Assembly: GCA_030424595.1 (NCBI GenBank)
Contig: JAUHWG010000022.1
Span: 62,001-126,000, forward strand
Reading direction: 5' to 3'
Length of the DNA: 64,000 bases
Source: Polyangia bacterium
GTDB lineage: Bacteria; Myxococcota_A; Polyangia; Nannocystales; Nannocystaceae
Shown here: piece by piece, positions 8,701 through 16,642 of the stretch
Numbering within the stretch: position 1 is the stretch's first letter
Layout: each line of letters starts with the position of its first letter
Notes under the pieces: generated by a model
The model's database searches: none
What the model saw: the letters and a program-made list of their open reading frames with translations, nothing else
What the model was told of the DNA's origin: nothing
Program-made: the position numbers and the translations under genes

Positions 8701-9552
8701 CTACGAGCAGTCGCCGCCGGTGCAGGTCTTCTTGCACTTCCCGCCGGAGCAGTTGCGCTTGCAGCCGCCGCCGGTGCAGGTGAGGTTGCACTCACCGCCG
8801 GAGCAGGTCTGCTGACAGTCGCCGCCCTCGCAGGCGAAGTTGCAGACTCCGCCGGCGCAGGACTGCTTGCAGTCCCCCCCCGCGCAGGAGGCGTTGCAGG
8901 TCCCGGACGCGCAGGACTGCTTGCAGTCGCCGGCTGGACAGACCAGGTTCTTCCCCCCGCCGGCGCTCTTCGATCCGCCCGCAGCCGCGCCGCCGCCGGT
9001 GATCGAGCCTAGGCCCGGGACATCGACGTTGCCGTCGGCGCCGACCTTGATCCCGCCGACCTTGACCCCGTCCTTGGTCGCCTCGATCGCGTCGTCGCCG
9101 TCGCCGATCTTGGCCCCGTTCTTGTCGGCGGTGATCACCTGACCGTCGCTGCCGACGACCTTGGCCCCGTCCTTGCCGGTGACGACGGTCGCGCTGGTCC
9201 CGTCCGCGGCGCGGGCGGTGACCTTGCCGTCGGCGCCGACGATCGCGGTGTTTCCGTCTGCGCTCGCGGCCGCGACGCTACCGTCGGGTCCGATCGCGAC
9301 GCGGTTGCCGTCAGCGTCGACGATGACACCGTTGGCGCCGACCGCAGCGCGGGCCCCATCCGCGCCGACGACGACTCCGTCAGCGCCGGCGACCGCCCCC
9401 GCAGCGCCAGCAGCCGCGCTGTCTGCCCCAGCGGCCGCGCCTTCGACGACGACCTTGTTGGCGTCGGCCTCAGCGCTCTTCTCCCCTGAGTCGCAAGCGC
9501 CGACTCCGAGCACCAAGGCGAGGCCCATGGCCCGAGATATCCACAGCGTCAT
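8701..9552 (-). CDS. Lipoprotein with V-x-A-D-G repeats and a nine-residue Cys repeat domain
   Basis: A 283-residue predicted lipoprotein (lipobox LGVGAC, Cys 20). Three zones follow. Residues about 45-145 hold many short repeats of the type (V/I)-x-(A/G/P)-(D/N)-G ending in Val, like a beta-solenoid. Residues 145-200 carry looser 'KDGVKVGGIKVGADG' repeats. The last 80 residues are eight units of nine residues, C-x-x-(S/A/T/N)-C-x-G-G-x, with Cys at positions 1 and 5, giving some 18 cysteines. It acts outside the cytoplasm and could be a disulfide-rich or metal-binding surface stalk; no function is known to me. A strong SD (GGAGAAGGA) precedes the ATG. The regular Cys spacing suggests growth by unit duplication, though DNA copies have diverged. 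Confidence 0.75.
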   Translation of the reverse strand: MTLWISRAMGLALVLGVGACDSGEKSAEADANKVVVEGAAAGADSAAAGAAGAVAGADGVVVGADGARAAVGANGVIVDADGNRVAIGPDGSVAAASADGNTAIVGADGKVTARAADGTSATVVTGKDGAKVVGSDGQVITADKNGAKIGDGDDAIEATKDGVKVGGIKVGADGNVDVPGLGSITGGGAAAGGSKSAGGGKNLVCPAGDCKQSCASGTCNASCAGGDCKQSCAGGVCNFACEGGDCQQTCSGGECNLTCTGGGCKRNCSGGKCKKTCTGGDCS

Positions 9553-9657
9553 GTTCCTTCTCCGTCGAGCGGTGATCATCGCGGGGAAACTATCACGCTT
9601 CATGGGCAAGTCTTCAGGTGCCCTTGAACGAATGAATTGCCGGTCGCGCGGTCTCGT

Positions 9658-10821
9658 CTACCCCGGAGGTTGGAAATTCTTGCAGGCGCTGTCGATGACG
9701 CCGATCGACTCGCTGAAGAACGTGTCGAAATTCGGCGCGCAGACCTGGCCGGTCGTGCCGTAGGAGAACATCTCCGTGAACTGGACGATGCGGCTGGCGA
9801 CCTCGGCCCCCTCGATCCCGCCGTTGCACTTGTTGAGCGCGGGGCAGAGGTTGGGGGCGGGCGGACCGACGAGCGAAAGCACGACGATGTTGGTCTCGAC
9901 GCCGTCCTTGGCGGAAACGAGCGTGTTGTACCAATCGCTAGGTTCACCGGGGGAGCCCGGCTGGGGCTGCTGCTGGCAGGCCTCGACCTCGTGGTCGTCC
10001 TCCTCGTCGGTGATGATCACGACCACCAGGAGGGCGTCCTCGCGGATGAAGCCGTCGTTGCAGGCGCCGGGCCCGTTGAGGGCGCCGCTGATCGCCTCGC
10101 CCATCGCCAGCATCGGCTGCTCGTTGCCGCTGCCCTGGGTGCCGACCTTCGCGGCGCACTGGAATTTTTGGTCGAGGTTGTCGTTCTCGTCCATGAAGTT
10201 CTTGCCGCTCGCGTAGGGGAGGCAGTTTTGGTTGCTCGAGCTCGTCCCCCCAGTCTTGGTCACCAGGGCGCCGGGCTTGTTGTTGCAGCCGGCGTTGTTG
10301 AACGTGTTGTTGTCGCTGGTGACGACGCCGACGTGGTAGCTCATCGCGCTCTCGAGCTGGCTCTTCATCGCCTCTGCGAAGCCGGGGAACGAGTTGATCA
10401 GGTTCTGCTGTTCGTCGGCCATGCTCCCGGAGTTGTCGATGACGAAGAGCAGGTCGACGTTCTCGCAGCCAGTGTCCTCCGGGAGCTCGCCGCCGTCGGG
10501 GAGCAGGCCGAGATCGAACTTCACGTCGCCCGAGCCCGCGCTGGCGCTGGCGGAGCTGGCCGAGGCCCCGCTGTCATCGGAGTCGGTCACGCCCGCGGAG
10601 TCGGAGTCGGAGCCCGAGCCCGAGCCCGAGCCCGAGCTCGAGTCTGTGGTCCCGCTGGCGGACGCCGAGGCGGATACGGACGCGGACGCGGTGATCGTCA
10701 CGGTCGGGAGGGTCGAGCCCGCGCTCGCGCCCTCTCGCGCATCGTCACCAGAGCAGGCGAGGGCGGGCGTCAAGGCGAGGAGGAGGGCGAGCGCGGACGG
10801 GGAGAGGCCAGGGCGACGCAT
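9658..10821 (-). CDS. Lipoprotein with von Willebrand factor A domain
   Basis: A 387-residue predicted lipoprotein (lipobox TPALAC). Residues 25-100 are a Ser/Ala/Gly/Asp linker encoded by (GAGTCG)-like simple sequence. From about residue 118 a vWA domain begins: 'VDLLFVIDNSGSMADEQ' contains the MIDAS DxSxS motif, 'VVIITDEEDDHEV' gives the later MIDAS Asp region. The domain is interrupted by Cys-containing loops (NAGCNNKPG, NQNCLPY, KFQCAAK). vWA domains on myxobacterial surfaces bind proteins through a divalent cation; the partner is unknown. Start ATG is preceded by TAGGCT at 5 nt and TTGTAG 18 nt further up, so the mRNA may be leaderless. The 100-bp gap to the Cys-repeat gene suggests separate transcription. 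Confidence 0.82.
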   Translation of the reverse strand: MRRPGLSPSALALLLALTPALACSGDDAREGASAGSTLPTVTITASASVSASASASGTTDSSSGSGSGSGSDSDSAGVTDSDDSGASASSASASAGSGDVKFDLGLLPDGGELPEDTGCENVDLLFVIDNSGSMADEQQNLINSFPGFAEAMKSQLESAMSYHVGVVTSDNNTFNNAGCNNKPGALVTKTGGTSSSNQNCLPYASGKNFMDENDNLDQKFQCAAKVGTQGSGNEQPMLAMGEAISGALNGPGACNDGFIREDALLVVVIITDEEDDHEVEACQQQPQPGSPGEPSDWYNTLVSAKDGVETNIVVLSLVGPPAPNLCPALNKCNGGIEGAEVASRIVQFTEMFSYGTTGQVCAPNFDTFFSESIGVIDSACKNFQPPG

Positions 10822-10826
10822 GGCTC

Positions 10827-10856
10827 AGCCTAGCGACAGGCGCGAAAATGCTACAA
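10827..10856 (-). promoter_or_regulatory. Promoter of the vWA lipoprotein gene
   Basis: Minus-strand TTGTAG and TAGGCT separated by 18 bp. The -10 box ends 5 nt before the ATG, so transcription would begin at or next to the start codon. Confidence 0.5.
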
Positions 10857-10942
10857 GGGGTCGGGGCAGATTCGCGCGTTTACGCCCTTCAGAGGCGACA
10901 GACAGTGTTCTGTTCCCGCCCTCGGAGGGCCTTTGGCGGGGG

Positions 10943-10987
10943 GGCATCACCGGCATCACCGGCATCACCGGCACCACCGGCATCGCG
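10943..10987. repeat. Five tandem copies of GGCATCACC
   Basis: Three perfect 9-bp units followed by two with one and two changes. They lie in the 222-bp gap between the vWA gene and the MAPEG gene. No coding frame in this gap is convincing, so this is treated as non-coding simple sequence. Confidence 0.85.
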
Positions 10988-11043
10988 GGGACCACAGCGT
11001 GGCCGACGCGACCTGGTAGTGTTGGCGAGAGCAGGGGCCAGCG

Positions 11044-11433
11044 ATGACGATCGAGCTGTGGATGCTAGTGGGCGCGGTGATCCTCGGGCTCGTGCAGGTC
11101 GGCGCCGAGAGCTTCATGTTCAAGGCTCAGGAGGGCAACGCCTACACCGTCGGCGCCCGCGATGAGGAGCGTCGGCCGCGGGCGCTCGCGGGTCGCTTCT
11201 CCCGGGCGCTGCGCAACTTCAACGAGACCTTTCCCCTCTTCGCCGCGGTCATCCTCATCCTCCACGTCAGCGGTCGTTCGGGCTACTGGAGCACCCTCGG
11301 CGCGGAGATGTATCTCGGCGGTCGGATCGCCTACATCCCGGCCTACGCCTCGGGGATCCCCTACGTGCGGACCGTCTGCTGGCAGATCGCGACGATCGGC
11401 CTGGTCATGGGGCTGGTACAGATCTTCCTCTAA
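11044..11433 (+). CDS. MAPEG-family membrane protein
   Basis: A 129-residue integral membrane protein with four hydrophobic helices, the usual MAPEG size. Family hallmarks are 'RFSRALRNFNETFPLFAAVILI', where the R-x-x-x-N-x-x-E-x-F-P core binds glutathione or shapes the active site in relatives, and 'GRIAYIPAYASGIPYVRTVCW'. MAPEG proteins include microsomal glutathione transferases and eicosanoid enzymes; bacterial members of this branch have no proven substrate. It stands alone, facing away from the vWA gene. Confidence 0.85.
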   Translation: MTIELWMLVGAVILGLVQVGAESFMFKAQEGNAYTVGARDEERRPRALAGRFSRALRNFNETFPLFAAVILILHVSGRSGYWSTLGAEMYLGGRIAYIPAYASGIPYVRTVCWQIATIGLVMGLVQIFL

Positions 11434-11523
11434 GGACAGGCTTCGCAGAGGCGAAGCTCGACCGATCACCGCAGAGGAGGCGAGGTGTCCGTCTGGACAG
11501 GGGAAGGGCGCCGAATGGGCCTC

Positions 11524-12138
11524 CTAGGCCCGGTAGGGATCGACGCGCTGGCCGAGGAGCGCCCGCTCGAAGCGGTGAAGCTCGTGCATCGCCCGGCACA
11601 GCTCGGCGAAGACTCGGTCGGCGTCGGGGGCCGCGGGGTAGAGGCTCTGCTCCCAGGGGTCGATCGTGCGATCGAAGATCCCCGTCCGGAAGAGCACCCC
11701 GCGAAAGGGGCGGAGCGAGAGGCCGAGGGCGCTCAAGGCCGCGAGGTCAGCCTCGGCGAGGGCGCGAAAGGAGCTCAGCCACTCCCAGAGCGCGAGGCGG
11801 GCGTCGGTCAGGGCGAGGTCGTACTCGCTGCAACGTCGCCGCCGGCTCCAGGGGGTGTCGCTGACCAGCGGCTCCGAGTAGCGGCGCAGCGGGGTCTCGA
11901 GCTGGAGGCGGACGGTCCGCGTGTGCCGGGCGAGGCGGGCGAGGGCGGGGCTTAGGTGATCGGGGATCGCCGACGCGTCGCCGTCGAGCGCCGTCAGCTC
12001 GCGCTCCCAGCTCCGGCGTCGCTGCCGGCGTCGCCACCAGCGGACCGCGACGCCGCTGGCGAAGGCGGCGGACATCGCCAGCTCGCTGGTCACGCGGGCG
12101 CCTCGCAGGTTGGCAGCAGCAGCATCGTGACTAACCAT
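11524..12138 (-). CDS. Hypothetical protein, basic N-terminus, alpha-helical
   Basis: A 204-residue protein that I do not recognise. A weakly hydrophobic segment near residues 18-32 is followed by a strongly basic stretch (WWRRRQRRRSWERE), then predominantly helical sequence with Trp and Leu-rich patches ('LALWEWLSSFRAL'). A conserved-looking end 'ELCRAMHELHRFERALLGQRVDP' is present. There is no Cys cluster, lipobox or catalytic motif. ATG at 12138 taken because the first segment then starts just upstream of the hydrophobic stretch. It is monocistronic. Possibly a small inner-membrane-associated protein. Confidence 0.55.
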   Translation of the reverse strand: MVSHDAAAANLRGARVTSELAMSAAFASGVAVRWWRRRQRRRSWERELTALDGDASAIPDHLSPALARLARHTRTVRLQLETPLRRYSEPLVSDTPWSRRRRCSEYDLALTDARLALWEWLSSFRALAEADLAALSALGLSLRPFRGVLFRTGIFDRTIDPWEQSLYPAAPDADRVFAELCRAMHELHRFERALLGQRVDPYRA

Positions 12139-12375
12139 GGTGCGAGGTCCGCGAGTCCTCAAGCGGCCGTCTAGCAGAGGGCCTTGAGGGGCTGATAGCG
12201 ACGGATCTCGCGACCTGGGGGCGGGTAGCCTCGATCGCTCGGCGGCGGATCACAGCGCTGGGGCACCCCTCGGCGCGGAGTTGAACGGTCCGGAGCGGCC
12301 GCGTCGACGGGGCACGCTCAGGCTGCGGAGTCCTCTCGCCTCCGGGCGTCGCCGCCGGAGCTCTAGCGCCCATGA

Positions 12376-12408
12376 CAAAGGCCCGCTCGCGGGGACGCGA
12401 ACGGGCCT
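12376..12408 (-). terminator. Terminator of the peroxiredoxin gene
   Basis: Minus-strand hairpin AGGCCCG ... CGGGCCT, extended inside by CGCG pairs, followed by TTTGT. It begins 25 bp after the peroxiredoxin stop and closes the peroxide-defence cluster. The remaining bases of 12139-12432 show no gene. Confidence 0.7.
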
Positions 12409-12432
12409 CGACGGGCGTCGCTGTCGGCGGGC

Positions 12433-12915
12433 TCAGGAGGCGGCCGAGCTGAGCTTCGCGACCTCGGCCTGGACCTCGGCGTAGTCGGGCTCGACGCCAG
12501 GGTTGGGGGCGACCCAGCGGTAGCGGATCACGCCCTCGCCGTCGATGACGAAGACCGAGCGCTTGGCGGCGGTGTAGCCGGTCATGCCGGCGAAGTCATC
12601 GTGGGCGATGTCGTAGGCCTTGACGGCCGCGCGCGCGTAGTCCGAGAGGAGGTCGAAGGTGAGGCCGTTCTTCTCGGCGAAGGCGGCGTTCGAGAAGGGC
12701 GCGTCGACGGAGATGCCGAAGACCTTGGCGCTCATCTTGTTGAAGTTCGCGAGCGCGTCACGGAAGGTGCACAGCTCCTTCTCGCAGACGCCGGTGAAGG
12801 CGGCCGGGATGAAGGCGAGGACGACCGGGGCGCCGCGGAGCTCGGAGAGGGTGACGGCCTCTCGCTTGGTGTTGTGGAGGGTGAAGTCGGGGGCTTGGGT
12901 ACCAACGGTGGACAT
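12433..12915 (-). CDS. Peroxiredoxin (AhpE-like, thioredoxin fold)
   Basis: A 160-residue cytoplasmic peroxidase that reduces hydrogen peroxide and organic peroxides. The peroxidatic site P-x-x-x-T-x-x-C is present as 'PAAFTGVCEKELC', with the peroxidatic Cys in GVC; the second Cys five residues later may or may not resolve. 'SVDAPFSNAAFAEKNGL' and 'RSVFVIDGEGVIRYRWV' are typical of the AhpE branch. The length is standard. SD AAGGAGC precedes the ATG. It is the last gene of the rubrerythrin cluster, 71 bp after the DUF3501 gene, which supports a shared role in peroxide removal. Confidence 0.9.
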   Translation of the reverse strand: MSTVGTQAPDFTLHNTKREAVTLSELRGAPVVLAFIPAAFTGVCEKELCTFRDALANFNKMSAKVFGISVDAPFSNAAFAEKNGLTFDLLSDYARAAVKAYDIAHDDFAGMTGYTAAKRSVFVIDGEGVIRYRWVAPNPGVEPDYAEVQAEVAKLSSAAS

Positions 12916-12986
12916 GGTCTTGCTCCTTCTCGGGGTTGTCGTGGGCAGTCGGGGAGATGTCGAGCGGGCGGTCGAGCGCCGAGCGG

Positions 12987-13571
12987 CTAGGACGAGGCCG
13001 AAGCGCGGCCGGAGGCCACATTGGAGGCCAGATCGGAGGCGAGCGCGGCCTGCTCCTCAGCGCTGAGGGGACGCTCCGCGCAGAGCTCGGGGTGGTCGAC
13101 GCCGATCGCCACCGGCGTCCGGCCGGCGACCGGGAACTTGAGGTACTGGACCGCGGAGAGGCGGTCGTCGCCGACCTGCCGCGGATCCCAGGTCGCGCGG
13201 ACCTGCTCGCCGTCGGCGGTGCGGAGGTAGAGGTGCGCTGGCAGGCCGAGCCAGGCCCTGAGCTTGAGGTCGCGCTCCTCCGGATCGTCGATGCTGATGA
13301 GGAGGGTGCAGCCGAGCTCGCCAGGCCCGCCGAGGAGCTCGTTGTAGGTCTCGATCTCGTGGGCGATGTCGGCCTCGCGGACCAGCCGCTCGACGCGGAC
13401 CATCTCGAGCACCTGGTAGCGGATCGTCTCGTCGTTCTCGAAGAGGAAGGTGAGCACGTCGGCGACCTCGAGGCGACGAAGCGCCTTGGTCTTCAGCACC
13501 TTCGCGCGGATCGTCGGGCGCTCGTCACCGTAGGTCTCGTAGTCGAGGATGTCGCTGCGGCTGATGGGCAT
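12987..13571 (-). CDS. DUF3501 family protein
   Basis: A 194-residue soluble protein. The start 'ISRSDILDYETYGDERPTIRAKVLKTKALRRLEV' and 'FLFENDETIRYQVLEMVRVERL' are the hallmarks of DUF3501. The biochemical role is unknown, but the family is usually encoded beside a rubrerythrin and a two-[4Fe-4S]/CCG-domain protein, exactly as here, suggesting it works with them. ATG at 13571 was chosen for AGGAAG upstream; the longer frame to 13625 is not family-like. The Ser/Ala-rich tail is probably disordered. Confidence 0.88.
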   Translation of the reverse strand: MPISRSDILDYETYGDERPTIRAKVLKTKALRRLEVADVLTFLFENDETIRYQVLEMVRVERLVREADIAHEIETYNELLGGPGELGCTLLISIDDPEERDLKLRAWLGLPAHLYLRTADGEQVRATWDPRQVGDDRLSAVQYLKFPVAGRTPVAIGVDHPELCAERPLSAEEQAALASDLASNVASGRASASS

Positions 13572-13667
13572 GGGTCTTCTTCCTAGCTTGGGGGATGGGC
13601 TACTCGCTGATCGGCGGGTCGGCAACTCGCGATCGGCGTATCGGCGCCGATTCGCGGCGGCAGCGGG

Positions 13668-15077
13668 CTAGCCGCTCGGCTCCGCGTCGGGCCCGCCTGA
13701 CTCCGCGCCGGGATCGATCGGCTGGAGCCCGGTCTCAAAGCCGTCCTTGCGGTAGGCGCGGGCGAGGACGGTCATCGGGTGCATCGGCCTTACCCCGGCG
13801 TGCTGCTCGAACTGGAGGGCGGCGAGCGGGCAGTCGGTCACCCAGATCTCGGCCTCCGCCGACTCCATCCCGTCGAAGGCCCGCTTGCCGACCCGCTGCG
13901 ACGGGACGAAGCCCTCGGTGGTCATGGCGTAGGTGCCGTTGTGGCCGCAGCACTCCATCACCTGCGAGACCGCGCCGACCTCGGGGATCTTCTTCAGGAG
14001 GTTGCGGGCGCGAAAACCGATCGCCTGGGCCCGGAGGTGGCAGGGCGTGTGGTAGGCGAGCGCCTCGCCGGGGGTGCTCTCGAACGCGGTGTTGAAGCGC
14101 TCCTCACGGCGGATCGACCACAGGTACTCGCTCGGATCGACGACCGCGTCGGCGAGCGCCTGCGCCCGCTCGCGGTCCTCGGGGGCGACCAGCTCGGGGT
14201 ACTCGCGGCGGAGCATCATCGAGCAGGTGGGGTTTATCGCCATGACCTTGGCGCCGCCCTCGACGAAGGGGGTGAGGACGTCGAGGTTGGCCCGGGCCTG
14301 CCGGCGCAGCCCGTCGAGATCGCCGTGCTCCCACGCCGGCATGCCGCAGCAGCGCAGGCCGGCGGCGCAGCGGATGTCGACCTGATTGCGCTCCATCACC
14401 TCGACGGTGTCGCGGCCGATCTGCGGCTCGTTGTGCTGGACGTAGCAGGTCTGGAAGAGGACGACCTCGCCGGCGCCCTCGGGGCCGGTCGCGGTCTCCG
14501 TGATCCTGTCCTCGCGCTTGGCCCAGCCCTCGAAGGTCTGGCTGGCGAAGTCGGGGAGCTGCTTGTCGCGGTGGATACCGACGACCTTTTCCAGGAACCA
14601 GCGGTGGACGCCGACCCGGTTCATCACGTTGACAAGTCCGAGGCTCGCGCGGGCGAGCTTGCCGGTGGTGTCGGGGTTGCCGAGCACCTTGTCGCGGAGC
14701 GAGAGACCCTCGCGCTTGGCCCGGATCGCCTGGTAGCGGTGGACGAGCTTCGGGAAGTCGAGCTCGAACTCGTGGTTATCCCGCGGGGTGTAGGGGCACT
14801 GGACCTCGCAGAGCTTGCACTGGAAGCAGGCGTCCATCACCCCGTCGACCTCGGGGCGGGTCAGCTTCGTGACGTCGCCGTCGTGAACGTCGTCGATCAG
14901 ATCGAAGAGGTTGGGGAACGAGTCGCAGTACTTAAAGCACATGCGACAGCCGTGGCAGACCTCGAAGACCCGGGTGAGCTCCTTGTCGAGGCTCGCCTCC
15001 TCCCAATAGATCGGATCGTTGGGATCGTAGCTGAGGCCGTCGGTCGGCTTGTAGGAGATGTTGGTCGGCTCACCCAT
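13668..15077 (-). CDS. Two-[4Fe-4S], CCG-domain oxidoreductase (GlpC/HdrD-like) of the rubrerythrin cluster
   Basis: A 469-residue soluble or peripheral electron carrier. Near residue 38 the first ferredoxin motif reads CHGCRMCFKYC, and near residue 80 the second reads CFQCKLCEVQCP. The C-terminal half has two CCG domains, 'LRCCGMPAWEHGDL' and 'MECCGHNGTYAMTT', as in heterodisulfide reductase HdrB/D and GlpC. These cofactors suggest thiol- or quinone-linked electron transfer. Its place between rubrerythrin and DUF3501 suggests that it feeds electrons to rubrerythrin, an inference from conserved neighbourhood. It may have its own promoter as well as read-through from rubrerythrin. ATG at 15077 has a -10-like box 11 nt upstream. 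Confidence 0.88.
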   Translation of the reverse strand: MGEPTNISYKPTDGLSYDPNDPIYWEEASLDKELTRVFEVCHGCRMCFKYCDSFPNLFDLIDDVHDGDVTKLTRPEVDGVMDACFQCKLCEVQCPYTPRDNHEFELDFPKLVHRYQAIRAKREGLSLRDKVLGNPDTTGKLARASLGLVNVMNRVGVHRWFLEKVVGIHRDKQLPDFASQTFEGWAKREDRITETATGPEGAGEVVLFQTCYVQHNEPQIGRDTVEVMERNQVDIRCAAGLRCCGMPAWEHGDLDGLRRQARANLDVLTPFVEGGAKVMAINPTCSMMLRREYPELVAPEDRERAQALADAVVDPSEYLWSIRREERFNTAFESTPGEALAYHTPCHLRAQAIGFRARNLLKKIPEVGAVSQVMECCGHNGTYAMTTEGFVPSQRVGKRAFDGMESAEAEIWVTDCPLAALQFEQHAGVRPMHPMTVLARAYRKDGFETGLQPIDPGAESGGPDAEPSG

Positions 15078-15088
15078 GGTTCGCGCCC

Positions 15089-15118
15089 TATGTAGACGAG
15101 GCGGCACGGTCGTGCCAA
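15089..15118 (-). promoter_or_regulatory. Internal promoter before the Fe-S/CCG gene
   Basis: Minus-strand TTGGCA and TACATA separated by 18 bp, ending 11 nt before the ATG. This would add a second transcript start inside the rubrerythrin cluster. Confidence 0.4.
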
Positions 15119-15170
15119 TGCACCACCGGCCGCCTCGATCGGGGGCAAGGGCTAAAAGCCCTAAAAAGCC

Positions 15171-15593
15171 CTAGAAGTGCTCGTCGAGGAGCTTCTGGAA
15201 GCGGCCGGCGTGGGCCTTCTCCGCCTTGGCGAGGGTCTCGAACCAGTCGGCGATCTCGTCAAAGCCCTCTGCGCGCGCGGTCTTGGCCATCCCGGGGTAC
15301 ATGTCGGTGTACTCGTGGGTCTCGCCGGCGACGGCGGCCGCGAGGTTGTTGTCGGTGGGGCCGATCGGCAGGCCGGTCGCCGGATCGCCGGCGGCCTTGA
15401 GGTAGTCGAGGTGGCCGTGGGCGTGGCCCGTCTCGCCCTCCGCGGTGTCGCGGAAGTTGCCGGCGATCTCGGGGTAGCCCTCGACGTCCGCGACCTTGGC
15501 GAAGTAGAGGTAGCGGCGGTTCGCCTGGGACTCGCCGGCGAACGCTGCCTTCAGGTTGTCGTGGGTCTTGGTGCCTGTGAGCTTGGCCTTCAT
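15171..15593 (-). CDS. Rubrerythrin, diiron domain only
   Basis: A 140-residue ferritin-like peroxidase. Diiron ligands are seen in '[15 protein letters not shown]', '[15 protein letters not shown]', '[14 protein letters not shown]' and '[10 protein letters not shown]', i.e. the E / E-x-x-H / E / E-x-x-H pattern. The C-terminal rubredoxin domain of classical rubrerythrin is absent (no CxxC), so electrons must come from a separate protein, plausibly the adjacent Fe-S/CCG protein. SD CTGGAG lies 5 nt before the ATG. It is the first gene of the peroxide cluster, with a strong palindrome 46 bp upstream of the start codon. Confidence 0.93.
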   Translation of the reverse strand: MKAKLTGTKTHDNLKAAFAGESQANRRYLYFAKVADVEGYPEIAGNFRDTAEGETGHAHGHLDYLKAAGDPATGLPIGPTDNNLAAAVAGETHEYTDMYPGMAKTARAEGFDEIADWFETLAKAEKAHAGRFQKLLDEHF

Positions 15594-15638
15594 GGGGACT
15601 CCAGAGTGTCGTAGCGGCGCTCCATCAGCGGAGCGCGG

Positions 15639-15666
15639 TGCGTCACGAAACGTGACGCAAGGTCAC
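15639..15666. promoter_or_regulatory. Palindromic operator upstream of the rubrerythrin cluster
   Basis: TGCGTCACG-AAA-CGTGACGCA (15639-15659) is a perfect 9-bp inverted repeat. It overlaps a second palindrome GTGAC-GCAAG-GTCAC (15652-15666), so three CGTGAC/GTCACG half-sites are stacked. Their position 46-73 bp upstream of the rubrerythrin ATG fits a dimeric redox or peroxide regulator. The regulator is not identifiable in the window. The rest of 15667-15853 holds no gene. Confidence 0.65.
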
Positions 15667-15853
15667 TGATGTCTAACATGCTCGTTCGTGGTTGTGACCG
15701 TCGCCGTTGAGGAGGGGATGGGGCGAGGAACGAGCTAGCTCACGTCGCCGTGGGGCGTGCGCAGGTCTCCCCTGCGGCGTGCGGGAGACGCGAGGCAGGG
15801 GCCGTGATCAGGCCTGCATGTTGTGCTGCGAGGAGGCGGTGCTCGGCCGCTCC

Positions 15854-16642
15854 TCACTCGTGCATCACGTTGCCCCAAAGCTCCTCCTCCGGGTCGTAGA
15901 GGAAGCCTTCGATCTCCGGGTTTTTCAGGGCGCGGAGCTCCTCGATCGTCCCGACGTAGGGGAATTTGTAGTCTTCGAGGATCGCCAGGCGGTCGCTGAC
16001 ATGGAGCGCCGTTCGCAGGTCGTGGGTGGCCATCACCGAGGTGACGTTGAGCTCGTTGTGGAGGCGCTTGAGCAGTCGGCCGATGATCGTGATGCTCTGC
16101 GGATCGAGGCCCCGGGTGGGGTCGTCAAAGAGGATCACCTTGGGCTGGAGGGCGATCGCTCGGGCGAGGCCGACCCGCTTGCGCATGCCGCCGGAGAGAT
16201 CGGCCGGGTGGAGATCGATCACCCGCTCCGGAAGGTTCACCGAGCGCAGGCAGTGCAGCACCCGCTCGCGGATCTCCGCGTCGGTCTTCTTGGTGTGCTC
16301 GTAGAGCGCGTAGCCGACGTTGTGGAGGATCGTCATCGAGTCGAAGAGCGCGTCGTCTTGGAAGACGTAGGCGACGTCGCGGCGCAGCTCCAGGAGCTGG
16401 TCCCTGCCCAGCTCGCCGACGTCCCGACCGTAGGCGGTCACCTTGCCCCGGTCGGGGTAGCCGAGGGCGAGGAGCATCTTCAGGCAGAGGCTCTTCCCCG
16501 AGCCCGACTCGCCGAGGATGCTGAGGGTCTCACCCTCGTAGACCGAGAGATCCATCCCCTCGAAGATCTTGGTGGCGCCGAAGGACTTGTCGATCCCGCG
16601 CATCTCGAAGATCGCGCGGCGGCCCTGGGGTGCTTCGGACAT
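15854..16642 (-). CDS. ABC transporter ATP-binding protein, MlaF-like
   Basis: A 262-residue cytoplasmic ATPase. Walker A GESGSGKS is at 44-51, the Q-loop at Gln 95, signature LSGGM at 149-153, Walker B 'VILFDDP' at 169-175 and the H-loop His in 'ATHDLR'. The sequence 'LFDSMTILHNVGYAL' and 'LLALGYPDRGKVTAYG' place it near MlaF, the phospholipid-trafficking ATPase. The usual catalytic Glu after Walker B is Asp here (Asp 174). No MlaE permease or MlaD substrate-binding gene is adjacent, so partners lie elsewhere. The ATG is preceded at 8 nt by TATCCT, the same -10 as the tRNA-Gly promoter, so translation is probably leaderless. Confidence 0.85.
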   Translation of the reverse strand: MSEAPQGRRAIFEMRGIDKSFGATKIFEGMDLSVYEGETLSILGESGSGKSLCLKMLLALGYPDRGKVTAYGRDVGELGRDQLLELRRDVAYVFQDDALFDSMTILHNVGYALYEHTKKTDAEIRERVLHCLRSVNLPERVIDLHPADLSGGMRKRVGLARAIALQPKVILFDDPTRGLDPQSITIIGRLLKRLHNELNVTSVMATHDLRTALHVSDRLAILEDYKFPYVGTIEELRALKNPEIEGFLYDPEEELWGNVMHE

